40,064 nt of DNA from Phascolarctobacterium succinatutens CAG:287 (GCF_000434895.1 NZ_FR892761.1:1-40064); one strand, 5' to 3'; positions 14,121 to 22,549 are shown, counted from the stretch's first letter. A program made the numbers and translations. Notes: generated from the sequence alone by a model not told the origin.

Positions 14121-16102
14121 AATGCATCCACCTCTGCCAGAATTTGTTGATTAGTAAAGCCCTGCAAATCCATAGCACCGCAGGGGCAGGCTACCGTGCA
14201 GGCACCGCAGCCCTGACACAGCGCATTGTTTACCACAGCAACGGTGCGTGTTTCGCGCACGCCAAGCTTAGTGATAACCTGCTTGCTCTCGCCGGTAATC
14301 GCACCATAGGGGCAGACATGCGTGCAAGCCAGGCAGCCGCTGCAAATGCTTGTATCGCACTGCGCAGTGCAGGGATTCGTCAGCAGCTTATCCTTCGCCA
14401 GCAGGCCGACCACCTTAACAGCCGCTGCACCGGCCTGTGAAACAGTTTCCGGAATATCCTTCGGTCCCTGGCACATGCCGCTGAGGAAAATGCCTGCCGT
14501 CGGACTTTCAACTGGACGCAGCTTCGGATGCGCCTCTACGTAAAAGTCATCGTTGTCAATGCTGGCAGTCAGCATCGTCGCCAGCTTGCGCGCATCGGGA
14601 GAAGGCTGTACAGCCGTTGCCAACACTACTAAATCAGGATTCAGCATCAGCTTGCGGCCGCTGTTCAGATCGCTGGCAAAAACAGTCAGCTTGCCGTCGC
14701 CGTCAACTATAACCTTGCCAACCTGACCGCGTACATAATGCACGCCGTATTCCTCCACTGTACGGCGTTGGAACTCGTCAAAGCCCTTGCCCGGAGTACG
14801 GACATCTATATAAAATACAGTTACATCCACATCAGGGTATTTTTCGCGGATATACATCGCATGCTTGGCATTATACATGCAGCAGATTTTACTGCAGTAG
14901 CTCTTGCCACGACCGCTCACATCACGCGAGCCTACGCAGGAAACGATAATAACCTTCTTCGGCTCCTTACCGGTAGACGGACAAACGAGATGTCCTTCGG
15001 TAGGTCCTGCCGCATTCGTCAGACGCTCCAGCTCCAGTGAGGTGATAACATCCTTGCTGGCCCCGTAGCCGTATTCGCCGAATTTATCGAGAGGCATCGT
15101 TTCGAAGCCGGTTGCCAATACAATTGCACCGTATTTTTCCGTGATCAGCTCATCGGTCTGCGTATAATCAATTGCTCCTGCAGGACAAACCTTGGAGCAG
15201 ATACCGCATTTACCTGTCTTGAACTTGATGCAGGCCTCACGGTCGATAACAGGCACCTTAGGAATGGCCTGCGCAAAGGGAATATAGATTGCGCCGCGAT
15301 TCTTCAGTCCCATATCGAATTCGCTCGGAGTTTTGCGGGACGGACATTTTTCGGTACAGATGCCGCAGCCGCTGCACATATCAGCCTTCACGCTGCGTGC
15401 TTTTTTGCGGATTGTCACATCGAAATTACCCACGAAACCGCTTACGCTTTCTACCTCGCTATAGGTATAAAGCGTAATATTTTCATGATTTGCCGCATCC
15501 ACCATCTTCGGTGTCAGGATGCAGGCAGAGCAGTCGAGTGTCGGGAAGGTTTTGTCGAGCTGCGCCATACGGCCGCCGATTGTCGGCTCCTTCTCCACAA
15601 TATCTACCTTGTAGCCTGCTTCCGCAATATCCAGCGCCGTCTGAATACCGGCAATACCGCCGCCGATAACCAGTGCGCGCTTCACTACCTGGCTTTCGCC
15701 GGGCTTCAGCGCTCCATTAAAGCGCACCTTGGCAATTGCTGCCTTGGCTAATTTAATCGCCTTCGCTGTCGCTTCAGCCTTATCCTTCAGCACCCAGGAG
15801 CATTGCTCGCGGATATTGGCAATCTCTACCATGTAGGGATTGATGCCAACACCCTCCGCACATTTGCGGAAGGTTGCCTCATGCATACGCGGCGAGCAGC
15901 TGCAGACAACAAGTCTGTCCAGCTTATAATCTGCCACAGCCTTGCGAATCAGCTCCTGGCCCTGCTCGGAGCACATATATTTATAATCGATGGCATAGGC
16001 AACGTCAGGAATTTGGCGCACTGCCTCTACCACCTGGGCAACATCTACCGTGCCGGCGATGTTGCTGCCACACCAACAAACAAAAACACCAATCTTTTGC
16101 AC
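14114..16102 (-). CDS. hdrA: heterodisulfide reductase subunit A, FAD/iron-sulfur (electron-bifurcating type)
   Basis: 662 residues, normal for HdrA. Residues 1-130 are the N-terminal Cys domain (VCWCGSN, VVCSCSPRMHE). GGGIAG (147-152) binds FAD, and LDCSACILTPKM and YCSKICCMYNAKHA flank the flavin in the family. Inserted ferredoxin sites are CSGCGICTEKCP and CGICSKVCP; two more lie at the C-terminus, CSGCLACTHVCP and CQGCGACTVACP. In characterised complexes this flavin splits electron pairs between ferredoxin and the HdrB site. Start GTG 16102 follows GGGGGAAG. It lies 11 nt after hdrC and overlaps flxD. Bifurcation is inferred from family and context; no hydrogenase genes are nearby, so NADH through FlxA is the likely donor. 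Confidence 0.93.
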   Translation of the reverse strand: MQKIGVFVCWCGSNIAGTVDVAQVVEAVRQIPDVAYAIDYKYMCSEQGQELIRKAVADYKLDRLVVCSCSPRMHEATFRKCAEGVGINPYMVEIANIREQCSWVLKDKAEATAKAIKLAKAAIAKVRFNGALKPGESQVVKRALVIGGGIAGIQTALDIAEAGYKVDIVEKEPTIGGRMAQLDKTFPTLDCSACILTPKMVDAANHENITLYTYSEVESVSGFVGNFDVTIRKKARSVKADMCSGCGICTEKCPSRKTPSEFDMGLKNRGAIYIPFAQAIPKVPVIDREACIKFKTGKCGICSKVCPAGAIDYTQTDELITEKYGAIVLATGFETMPLDKFGEYGYGASKDVITSLELERLTNAAGPTEGHLVCPSTGKEPKKVIIVSCVGSRDVSGRGKSYCSKICCMYNAKHAMYIREKYPDVDVTVFYIDVRTPGKGFDEFQRRTVEEYGVHYVRGQVGKVIVDGDGKLTVFASDLNSGRKLMLNPDLVVLATAVQPSPDARKLATMLTASIDNDDFYVEAHPKLRPVESPTAGIFLSGMCQGPKDIPETVSQAGAAAVKVVGLLAKDKLLTNPCTAQCDTSICSGCLACTHVCPYGAITGESKQVITKLGVRETRTVAVVNNALCQGCGACTVACPCGAMDLQGFTNQQILAEVDALC

Positions 16103-16113
16103 GTAGCTTCCCC

Positions 16114-16503
16114 CTATTTATTATATTTTCTAAAGGCTGCAACCAAAAGCTGCTGCGGCATATCGCTCGGATAATGCTCCACACTTTCGGCAGGCAGCTT
16201 GTTGTTTCCTTGCTGACGAATCTGCAGCAGGCGCAACGCCTCCATAACGCGCGCCGGACTCACGCCGCGTGGGCAGCGCTCCTCGCACGCCATGCAGGAC
16301 AGACATTGCCACGGTGCGTCTGCCTCCAGCAGCTCGGACGCATAACCGCTGTTTAAGTCCCACACTACGCGGTGGGGCAGCAAATCCATTTTAGACGCAG
16401 CTTCACAGTTCGCACTGCAGCGGCCGCATTGCATGCAGCGACGCACGTCGGTAGCAGCAAGGCGCAAAATATCTTCTGTCAATTGCTTTTCATCAACAGC
16501 CAT
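16114..16503 (-). CDS. hdrC: heterodisulfide reductase subunit C
   Basis: 129 residues with two [4Fe-4S] motifs, CMQCGRCSANC (about 23-33) and CLSCMACEERCP (about 67-78). This is the normal HdrC length and layout. It links HdrA to the catalytic HdrB. Its ATG overlaps the hdrB stop by one base (TAATG), so the two are translationally coupled. No membrane segment is present, so this is a soluble complex. Confidence 0.92.
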   Translation of the reverse strand: MAVDEKQLTEDILRLAATDVRRCMQCGRCSANCEAASKMDLLPHRVVWDLNSGYASELLEADAPWQCLSCMACEERCPRGVSPARVMEALRLLQIRQQGNNKLPAESVEHYPSDMPQQLLVAAFRKYNK

Positions 16504-17306
16504 TATTCCGCACCTCCTTCGCTCTCCGCAACACCAAGCGCTTCAGCAAGAAGCTCCGTAAAGTAGCGTGTCGGCAGGCTGCCTGCGGCACCATTGGCCG
16601 TCAGGTTATACGCACACAGCGGGCAGGCAGTGACCAGCTCCTGCGCACCACAGCTGGCAGCATTATTTTTAATTTCGCTAACAAGCTGCTCGCACTGCGC
16701 CTTATCCTTCAGCGCTAGATAACCGCCGCAGCATTCATTGCGCATGCTGTAAATAACAGGCTCCGCACCCAGCGCTTTAATAAAGGCTTCCATAACAGTA
16801 GGACTCTCTACGTCATCGAGGGCTAAAACTGCTCCCGGTCTAAGCAGCAAACAGCCATAATAAGCGCCAACCCTGCGTTCCTTTAAAGGATGGCTCACCA
16901 GCTGTGCCAGCTTTTCCCATCCAATTTCATCACGCAAAACCTCCAGGTAATGCAAAACCCGTGTTTCACCGGCATAAGGCTCTTCAAGTTGCAGATAATT
17001 ATTCACCTTTTGGCGAATCTCCGCATTCGTCGCCATATCGTGATTCACACGTTTGATGACATGGTAGCACGCACTGCACAGCGTCACTAATACGCCGCCG
17101 TTTTCACGCGCCGCCACAAGCGCACGCACCGCACTCAGACGCTCGGCAATAGCATCAGGCGCCATCGGGTAAACCGCACCGCAGCACTGCCATTCCGGCA
17201 GCTCCACCAGCGGAAAGCCCAGCACCTCAGCACAGCGTCGTGCTGCCATATCCAGCTGCTTCGCCTTCGTTGACAGCGTACAGCCAGGATAATAATTATG
17301 AATCAT
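16503..17306 (-). CDS. hdrB: heterodisulfide reductase subunit B (catalytic, CCG domains)
   Basis: 267 residues with two CCG domains. The first has YYPGCTLST, WQCCGAVYP and CSACYH; the second has YYGCLLLRPG, NECCGGY and CPLCAYN. Each set binds a non-cubane [4Fe-4S] cluster that reduces disulfides in methanogen HdrB. ATG 17306 is preferred because AAGGAGGG lies about 7 nt upstream; an in-frame ATG 27 nt earlier has none. It is the first gene of the hdrBCA-flxDCBA operon. In organisms without CoM/CoB the acceptor is unknown; DsrC has been proposed in sulfate reducers, but none is seen here. Confidence 0.92.
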   Translation of the reverse strand: MIHNYYPGCTLSTKAKQLDMAARRCAEVLGFPLVELPEWQCCGAVYPMAPDAIAERLSAVRALVAARENGGVLVTLCSACYHVIKRVNHDMATNAEIRQKVNNYLQLEEPYAGETRVLHYLEVLRDEIGWEKLAQLVSHPLKERRVGAYYGCLLLRPGAVLALDDVESPTVMEAFIKALGAEPVIYSMRNECCGGYLALKDKAQCEQLVSEIKNNAASCGAQELVTACPLCAYNLTANGAAGSLPTRYFTELLAEALGVAESEGGAE

Positions 17307-17364
17307 CGTCTTTCCCTCCTTCGCAAAGGACATAAAACAACCTTGACCAAAAAATTGCTTTATT

Positions 17365-17395
17365 ATGTATCTATTCTACATTAATTCTGAAAATA
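17365..17395 (-). promoter_or_regulatory. possible promoter of the hdr-flx operon
   Basis: On the minus strand CTGGCA, an 18-bp spacer and TAGAAT upstream of hdrB, about 60-90 nt before the start. Weak consensus. The intergenic stretch 17334-17552 otherwise contains an A/T-rich palindrome (AAGAAAAATTTTCTT, about 17409-17423) that might be a regulator site. No clear Rex, FNR or CRP box is visible. Confidence 0.3.
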
Positions 17396-17552
17396 CTGCC
17401 AGTAGCAAAGAAAAATTTTCTTAGTTGTCGTCGGCAGTTCGTATCGTCAATGCATTTACTTGGTATAAGCTTGTAAAAGCGCAAATTATTCACAGCAAAA
17501 AAACACCGCCTGCGCTGTAAAATGCAGTACAAACGATGCTTTATTGATAAAA

Positions 17553-17783
17553 TTATTTAGCTTCGCTGTTATACAGCTCAAGCTGCTTTTGCAAATATTC
17601 CCTATACGCCGCACGTACACTGTCTGGGCCAGCGATAATTACATCACCGCCAAAACCTGCCACCCAGCCCAAAAAGCCCGCGTCAGACTGCACTTCAACG
17701 CTCGTAGAAAAATATTCCTTATCATCCGGGCAGTCGTAATAATATACGCAACTGCTAAGAAAATCAATACTGTCTATACCTGA
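17553..17783 (-). pseudogene. C-terminal remnant of a WYL-domain transcriptional regulator
   Basis: The minus strand reads VYYYDCPDDKEYF, VEVQSDAGFLGWVAGFGG, DVIIAGPDSVRAAYREYLQ and a short tail to a TAA at 17553. This is the typical C-terminal end of WYL regulators (the GW-GFG-V-I--P---R pattern). There is no helix-turn-helix or WYL core upstream: the frame closes at a stop within the 3' end of the beta-CASP hydrolase gene. About 75 codons remain, so the gene lost its 5' part by deletion or replacement next to the hydrolase. Confidence 0.65.
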
Positions 17784-19026
17784 TTTCCGCCTGCTCTGAA
17801 TGAATTATCGCCACATACTCGCGTGAGTTCACCAACCTGATAATCTCCTCCACTACCTCTTTTGACGCGTGCCCGCTCGTATGCAGCTGCACAGTATTGC
17901 AGGCAGCACAGGCCTCAGCCAGCTCCGCATTATAATACTCTGCCTTCTTGTCCTTAATATAACCTGACCATTGGGAATAAATTACCAGCGGCTGTAGGTC
18001 GCTATATTGCGCCACCAGCCTTTGCAGCTTCTCCGCAGCCTGTGTTCCGCTCAGAAAAATCAGCGCGCCACGTTCACGCAGCTTTTTTTCCTGTAACTTG
18101 TAGGCCAATTTATCCTGTAACGCTTCCTTGTCCAGCAGCAGGCTATACATTCCCGACAATCTGAACTCCCTGTCCTGTTTACAATTATTCAGATATGCAT
18201 ACAAATCCAGCTTATAATGATAATAACTCTGCACCTGCTTCAACATATACCCGCTTGCCAGCACAACCTTATGCGCAGCTCGTGCGGCACGATAAAAATT
18301 GCGCAGGCGGATAAAATTCGTCGACGAACAGATGCAAAAGACCAGCTTATACTCTCGCATCAACGCACAAGCCTGCGTAAAAAGTTCATCTTCCGTCAGC
18401 AGCTCGCCCTCCTCGCGCGTCATATTTGTGCCTTCGGTAATCAGAATATCCACAGGCTTATAACGCAGCTGCAAGCCAAAGACATAGTGCAGCAACAGCT
18501 TTTTGAGCTTGTTTCCCATAAAGCCGTGCGTGCGGAAATCGCCCATGTGCAAAATACGCTTATCCGGCGTTTCAATCAGAAACATCATCGCCGCCTCTGC
18601 CGAATGGTCAATGGTGTAAGGTGTGACTTTAATATCGCCAACCTGCACAGCCTGCTGAGGCCAGAGCACATGATTACGCGTTTTGTCTTCCAAAATCTCA
18701 ATCTGCTTTTTGTACCGGGCATCGTGCTTCGCCAAAGCGTGGTAAATATTGAGCAGCGCATAGCGGCACATCTGACTCATGTACAGTGGAATCCCCGGCA
18801 GAATTTTGTTGAAGCGACCAATGTGGTCGCCATGATAATGCGTGAAGAATACTGCGTCGTATTGCACCTCGACAGAAGTGAGGCCTTCGACCTCCAGCGC
18901 TTCTTTATGCTTGCTGCCCGGCAGATTCTCGCCAAATTCAATGCAAATTTTTGTCGTATCCGTACTAATCAAAGTTACACAGCCACCAATCTGGTCGGCA
19001 TGAAGAAATTCTATGTTGGTAGACAT
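17764..19026 (-). CDS. RNase J-like beta-CASP metallo-hydrolase
   Basis: 420 residues of the metallo-beta-lactamase fold. THYHGDHIG (about 82-90) is the HxHxDH metal motif. DHSAEAAMMFLIE, HMGDFRTHG and ITEGTNM complete the core, and a beta-CASP insertion contains CICSSTNFIR. LHTSGHASKE near the end is the conserved HxSGH motif. Such enzymes cleave RNA. At 420 residues it is shorter than RNase J (about 550) and lacks its C-terminal domain, resembling the short stand-alone forms annotated MBL-fold hydrolase. Start ATG 19026 follows GGGAGCGATAAG. Its 3' end overlaps a WYL-regulator remnant in another frame. The target is unknown. Confidence 0.85.
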   Translation of the reverse strand: MSTNIEFLHADQIGGCVTLISTDTTKICIEFGENLPGSKHKEALEVEGLTSVEVQYDAVFFTHYHGDHIGRFNKILPGIPLYMSQMCRYALLNIYHALAKHDARYKKQIEILEDKTRNHVLWPQQAVQVGDIKVTPYTIDHSAEAAMMFLIETPDKRILHMGDFRTHGFMGNKLKKLLLHYVFGLQLRYKPVDILITEGTNMTREEGELLTEDELFTQACALMREYKLVFCICSSTNFIRLRNFYRAARAAHKVVLASGYMLKQVQSYYHYKLDLYAYLNNCKQDREFRLSGMYSLLLDKEALQDKLAYKLQEKKLRERGALIFLSGTQAAEKLQRLVAQYSDLQPLVIYSQWSGYIKDKKAEYYNAELAEACAACNTVQLHTSGHASKEVVEEIIRLVNSREYVAIIHSEQAEIRYRQY

Positions 19027-19067
19027 CTTATCGCTCCCTATTATTTATCTCAAACTATCATTGTATC

Positions 19068-19361
19068 TTAGTAGCTAAACCAATAATCTCTCATCTTCTG
19101 CAAAAATTCTTCTGTCAACGGATAGCCTGCACTCTCGCCTATAACAGCATCTATGCCACAATATGGACACAGTGCAGTTAAGCCAAAATCAACCCATTCT
19201 AACTCTTTAGTGTCAAAAACTTTAAGGCAATGAAAACATCCACATCTTTTATCATGTTCAAGCAGTCTTCTGTTAAACATACAATATTCATGCGCTGTGA
19301 TATAATCAGGCTCACATTTTTGTTCTGTATTATCATTTTTATGAAAATTTATCTTTTGCAT
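19068..19361 (-). CDS. small Cys-rich (zinc-ribbon-like) conserved hypothetical protein
   Basis: About 97 residues from ATG 19361 (GGAG 5 nt upstream); in-frame codons further upstream give an unrelated hydrophobic stretch. Core: RRLLEHDKRCGCFHCLKVFD, then TALCPYCGIDAVIGESAGYPLT. The two CxxC pairs (CFHC and CPYC) suggest one structural zinc. It matches a widespread family of small proteins usually labelled cytoplasmic protein, whose function is not known to me. It sits downstream of the repeat copy at 19432-19473. Confidence 0.75.
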   Translation of the reverse strand: MQKINFHKNDNTEQKCEPDYITAHEYCMFNRRLLEHDKRCGCFHCLKVFDTKELEWVDFGLTALCPYCGIDAVIGESAGYPLTEEFLQKMRDYWFSY

Positions 19362-19431
19362 TTTATCTCCACCCTTCCTAACAAAAAACATTTTAGTATT
19401 TACATCAACTATGCTGCTTCCAAAAAATTTT

Positions 19432-19473
19432 GTGAGAATAGTATACGATAAGTTGTATGGCAAAAATAGTATA
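19432..19473. promoter_or_regulatory. operator-like repeat, copy a
   Basis: Two direct 14-nt half-sites at a 28-bp period: GTGAGAATAGTATA (19432-19445) and GCAAAAATAGTATA (19460-19473), separated by CGATAAGTTGTATG. The same layout recurs at 20751-20792. It lies about 70 nt upstream of the small Cys-rich gene. On the minus strand the half-sites read TATACTATTYTYRC. A promoter or repressor site is the simplest reading. Confidence 0.6.
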
Positions 19474-19496
19474 GCTGATGCTTGTTTTGGGTAAAG

Positions 19497-19519
19497 AAAA
19501 CGCCCCGACGCGCGGGGCG
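19497..19519 (-). terminator. intrinsic terminator after the PD-(D/E)XK-like gene
   Basis: On the minus strand CGCCCC (19514-19519) pairs with GGGGCG (19501-19506), followed by TTTTCTTT. It lies 12 nt past the stop codon at 19531. Confidence 0.75.
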
Positions 19520-19530
19520 AGTGGATATTC

Positions 19531-20556
19531 TTATTTATGAACGTTTATATCAATCTTTAAATCATATTGCTTTTTATTATACTGTAATTCACTTTCTATT
19601 CCATTATCGTTCATAATATTTATCACAGCATCTGTAGCATCTGTAATAAGAGGATGAAACTCATCAGCTAAAATCCAGCCTGTTATCTTTGTAATATTTT
19701 TAATTCCATCACATAGCTTATTGTAGCTTCTATCTGTCTTTTTAGGATTACGAATCTTTACATTTTGTTTTGTTTCCAAGCTATTATGCCAATACACGTC
19801 GCGCATATAATTGCTGTAGAAAAATATTTCTGTCAAAATCCCCACCATTTTGTTTTTAGCCTTCAACTCATAGATATTAAATTCATTTCCATCTAATACC
19901 CAAAAATCTATTGCAGACTTTTTACCTGTAAAAACAGCAGTTGCATCAGACTTTTTATCTTTAAACAACCCTACAGGCAGTTGTCTGTTCATAACAACAT
20001 TTTTATCTGAAAAATCTAATATCAACTTTCCAAGACTATCATCATCACAAAAACGTTTTTCAACATAGCCCTCTGTACCCAACACATCTTCATCATCTTC
20101 TGCTTCTTTTGAAGGTTCATTATTGACAAACTTACCACTACTTAAAAAATCAGCAAAATTTTTTCTCATAGCTTCTAATTCATCAGATAAGAAAAACCAT
20201 GTGCCATATTGCTCTTTAAATTTTAAAATACGATACAAAAATCTGCCTAAATGCCCATTCGATGGTATTCCACCAACATATCTATCATTAACTACGCCAT
20301 CTATATCTAGCATAATTTTTAAGTTCTTAATATTGGTATAAGCTTTTATAATAAAGCACCATGCTTCAAATGCTGCTGCATTATCTTGCATATTTACAGC
20401 ATCACCTTTACCTAATCCAACAGCTTTAGGCAAAAGAGTCATAGTCAAAATATGCTTTGAATCATCATAATCTATCGCAATATCTCTAGGGAAAGATCTC
20501 AAGCTTTTAACACCTAAGTCTTCTTTTAAAATCTTTTCTGCTTCTTTGTTTGCCAT
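19531..20556 (-). CDS. PD-(D/E)XK nuclease-like protein of unknown role
   Basis: About 341 residues, soluble, AT-rich gene. Residues ~210-250 contain SAIDFWVLDGNEFNIYELKAKN, matching the D...(D/E)-x-K core of PD-(D/E)XK nucleases (Asp of IDFW, then ExK as ELK), followed by a helix (GILTEIFFYSNYMRDVYW). Upstream, YGTWFFLSDELEAM lies before an acidic linker (EAEDDEDVLG). ATG 20556 is used because TTGGAGG lies 8 nt upstream. It carries its own terminator and has an operator-like repeat on each side, so it behaves as a single-gene unit. An overall family name is not recognised; a Card1- or Can2-like effector was considered but no CARF-type domain was seen. Confidence 0.7.
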   Translation of the reverse strand: MANKEAEKILKEDLGVKSLRSFPRDIAIDYDDSKHILTMTLLPKAVGLGKGDAVNMQDNAAAFEAWCFIIKAYTNIKNLKIMLDIDGVVNDRYVGGIPSNGHLGRFLYRILKFKEQYGTWFFLSDELEAMRKNFADFLSSGKFVNNEPSKEAEDDEDVLGTEGYVEKRFCDDDSLGKLILDFSDKNVVMNRQLPVGLFKDKKSDATAVFTGKKSAIDFWVLDGNEFNIYELKAKNKMVGILTEIFFYSNYMRDVYWHNSLETKQNVKIRNPKKTDRSYNKLCDGIKNITKITGWILADEFHPLITDATDAVINIMNDNGIESELQYNKKQYDLKIDINVHK

Positions 20557-20689
20557 CTTCAAAACCTCCAATCACAACTAAGATACTTACATATTCTCCG
20601 GCATCAACTGAAACTCCTGCACACCCTCTTCAGCACGCCTGCATGTGAATAGTTTATTTATGCTTCTTGCATCCATTATAACAAACAGG

Positions 20690-20706
20690 CTAGGGCAAAA
20701 ATAGTA
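20690..20706. promoter_or_regulatory. partial copy of the operator-like half-site
   Basis: GGGCAAAAATAGTAG matches the half-site GGCAAAAATAGTATA of copy a. It lies about 45 nt upstream of the full copy b and about 135 nt upstream of the PD-(D/E)XK-like start. Confidence 0.4.
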
Positions 20707-20750
20707 GTTCACTAAATATGTTTTGTGCTATTTAGTTTTCAAAGAACCTT

Positions 20751-20792
20751 GTGAAAATAGTATACGATAAGTGATATGGTAAAAACAGTATA
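20751..20792. promoter_or_regulatory. operator-like repeat, copy b
   Basis: GTGAAAATAGTATA (20751-20764) and GTAAAAACAGTATA (20779-20792), again at a 28-bp period with CGATAAGTGATATG between. The match to copy a extends over about 50 bp at roughly 80% identity. It lies between the AAA-ATPase terminator and the PD-(D/E)XK-like gene. Confidence 0.6.
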
Positions 20793-20811
20793 GCTAAAGT
20801 TTACTTTTGCA

Positions 20812-20838
20812 AGAAAAAAGCTGCGGCATAAGCCGCAG
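20812..20838 (-). terminator. intrinsic terminator after the AAA-ATPase gene
   Basis: On the minus strand CTGCGGC (20832-20838), loop TTAT, GCCGCAG (20821-20827), followed by CTTTTTTC. It lies just past the stop at 20845. Confidence 0.85.
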
Positions 20839-20844
20839 CGAAAA

Positions 20845-22431
20845 TCATTTTTTCATCTCTTCAATCAAACATTGATGTTTTTTGTTCTTCTTATCGTAAT
20901 TAATGCCTACCAACAAAATATTTCCTGTGTACTGCACAAGTGACTCAGGATATTTCTTCTCTTTTATCTGTGCAAGCGCAGCTTCAGCAGATTGATTCCA
21001 TTTAAGCTCTACCAATAGCGCAGGATAGCCTTCAGCATACTCTGCTTTCGGTAAAAACACAAAGTCAGCAAACCCTCTACCAGTTGGCAGCTCTCTAATT
21101 GGCTTAAAATAATACTCCATAGCACTCAGATAAGCTATCGCCAACACACTGCTAAGAGAGTTTTCATCGTTATATTGAATAACAGACGCATATTCCTGGT
21201 GAATTTTCTCAACATATTTTGCAACTGCTTCTGCATCCATATCCAACGTAGCATTTAAAAGAGCTTTTGAAGCACGTTGAAAATCAACTAACTCATTCCA
21301 CTTTTTTCGCTTTACTGCTGCCAAAAACTCCTCGCGAATTTCTTCGTTAGGAATAAACGCCACTTTGAGCTTCTGGTTATAAGCAAGATAGCCAAGATGA
21401 ATCAAAACCGTCAGCACATCATCACGATCTGTAAAGTTAACCATATCGTTTTGGAAAGTTTTAGCATTGACGCTAACAATATCTCCTGACAGCATCTCTA
21501 TTATAGCAGCCTTTAAGCCATCAAAGTCCATATTAATCAGCGGAACTATCATTGCATAAGTTCCTGTCTGTGACCAATAACTTTGAAATTCCTTGCGCAG
21601 CATCACGCTGACAACCGCTTTAGGATTATAGATATGCTCATTGCCTAAAAAATAACCATCATACCAACGCTTTACTTCTGTAAAATCAACATTGTATTTA
21701 GCGCACAATCCCTGTACTTCTGCTTCCGTAAAGCCAAAATAGGAAGCTAAACCGCCAGGTGCAAGCATAGTAAATTCTTCAAAGTTATTTAATGCGGACT
21801 GTGTTTTAATTTTCTTAATCGGCAAAATACCTGTAAGATAAGCTAATGCAAGATATTTTTCCGGTTCTGCTCCTTTGAACAAGCCTCGCAAAAAATTAAT
21901 ATATTCTTCCTGAACAGCAGTATTTGTGGCTTCATCACGCACCAAAACATCCCATTCATCAATAATAATAATAAATTTCTGCTTTAAGGCAGCATTTATT
22001 TTGGAAAGTGCACCATAAAGATGCTGAACATCCGCAAACTCTATCTCCGGATATAATTTTTTCAATTCACCAATGACATTTTTGTTTATATAACTAACTG
22101 TATTCTCTGCTGACCCAGCGTCCATCATACACCACTGAATATCAAGATGAATCACATCATATTTATTCAAGTATTTAGAAAAATTTTTGTCATTGCTAAT
22201 CTCATAACCAGCAAACAAGTTCTTAGAATCAGCCCCTCTGCTATAATATGCTGTCAGCATATCTGCAGTGGTTGATTTACCAAAACGCCGCGGACGACTG
22301 TTGCAGATAAGAGCCTGCTTCGTACCCAGCACTTTATTAGTATAAGCCAGCATACCAGTTTTATCTATATATATTTCTGAAGCAACTGCTACCTGAAACG
22401 CACTATTATCAGGATTTACAAATCTGCCCAT
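20845..22431 (-). CDS. AAA-ATPase-like protein with C-terminal PD-(D/E)XK domain (PDDEXK_9 type)
   Basis: About 528 residues. Residues 1-280 are the AAA-ATPase_like domain: IYIDKTGMLAY, Walker A variant SRPRRFGKST, Walker B FIIIIDEWD and YLTGILPIKK. The C-terminus is the PD-(D/E)XK part, with FADFVFLPK, then PALLVELKWN (the ExK) and ILLVGINYD. This fusion is one of the most amplified gene families in gut anaerobes; its function is unproven, with defence or selfish-element roles suggested. The first two codons are both ATG after AGGAGGGC; the second (22431) has better spacing. It is divergent from the DUF4143 gene across a shared 190-bp region containing copy c of the operator-like repeat. Confidence 0.88.
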   Translation of the reverse strand: MGRFVNPDNSAFQVAVASEIYIDKTGMLAYTNKVLGTKQALICNSRPRRFGKSTTADMLTAYYSRGADSKNLFAGYEISNDKNFSKYLNKYDVIHLDIQWCMMDAGSAENTVSYINKNVIGELKKLYPEIEFADVQHLYGALSKINAALKQKFIIIIDEWDVLVRDEATNTAVQEEYINFLRGLFKGAEPEKYLALAYLTGILPIKKIKTQSALNNFEEFTMLAPGGLASYFGFTEAEVQGLCAKYNVDFTEVKRWYDGYFLGNEHIYNPKAVVSVMLRKEFQSYWSQTGTYAMIVPLINMDFDGLKAAIIEMLSGDIVSVNAKTFQNDMVNFTDRDDVLTVLIHLGYLAYNQKLKVAFIPNEEIREEFLAAVKRKKWNELVDFQRASKALLNATLDMDAEAVAKYVEKIHQEYASVIQYNDENSLSSVLAIAYLSAMEYYFKPIRELPTGRGFADFVFLPKAEYAEGYPALLVELKWNQSAEAALAQIKEKKYPESLVQYTGNILLVGINYDKKNKKHQCLIEEMKK

Positions 22432-22462
22432 CATGCCCTCCTAAAAATTCTTCTTACTTATG

Positions 22463-22491
22463 ATTTTATCATTCACTATGATAATTAGCAA
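22463..22491 (-). promoter_or_regulatory. promoter of the AAA-ATPase/PDDEXK_9 gene
   Basis: On the minus strand TTGCTA (22486-22491), 17 bp, TAAAAT (22463-22468), about 30 nt before the start codon. Confidence 0.65.
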
Positions 22492-22515
22492 GCAAAGCTT
22501 TTATCACTATTTTTA

Positions 22516-22549
22516 CGGTGAAAATAGCATCGCAATGTTGTTTTCACCG
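22516..22549. promoter_or_regulatory. operator-like palindrome, copy c
   Basis: CGGTGAAAATAGCATCG followed by CAATGTTGTTTTCACCG: a 34-bp imperfect palindrome whose arms resemble the half-sites of copies a and b (GTGAAAATAG-AT) but inverted. It sits between two divergent promoters and overlaps the -35 element of the plus-strand one, as a repressor operator would. A near-identical palindrome ends the gene at 23883-23926. Confidence 0.6.

Noticed and set aside
17400..17430. Redox-regulator (Rex/FNR) box upstream of hdrB
   Set aside because: The A/T palindrome there does not match TTGTGAA-N4-TTCACAA or TTGAT-N4-ATCAA.
19432..20792. CRISPR-like repeats
   Set aside because: Half-sites are spaced by conserved rather than variable sequence and only two units occur per site; no cas genes.
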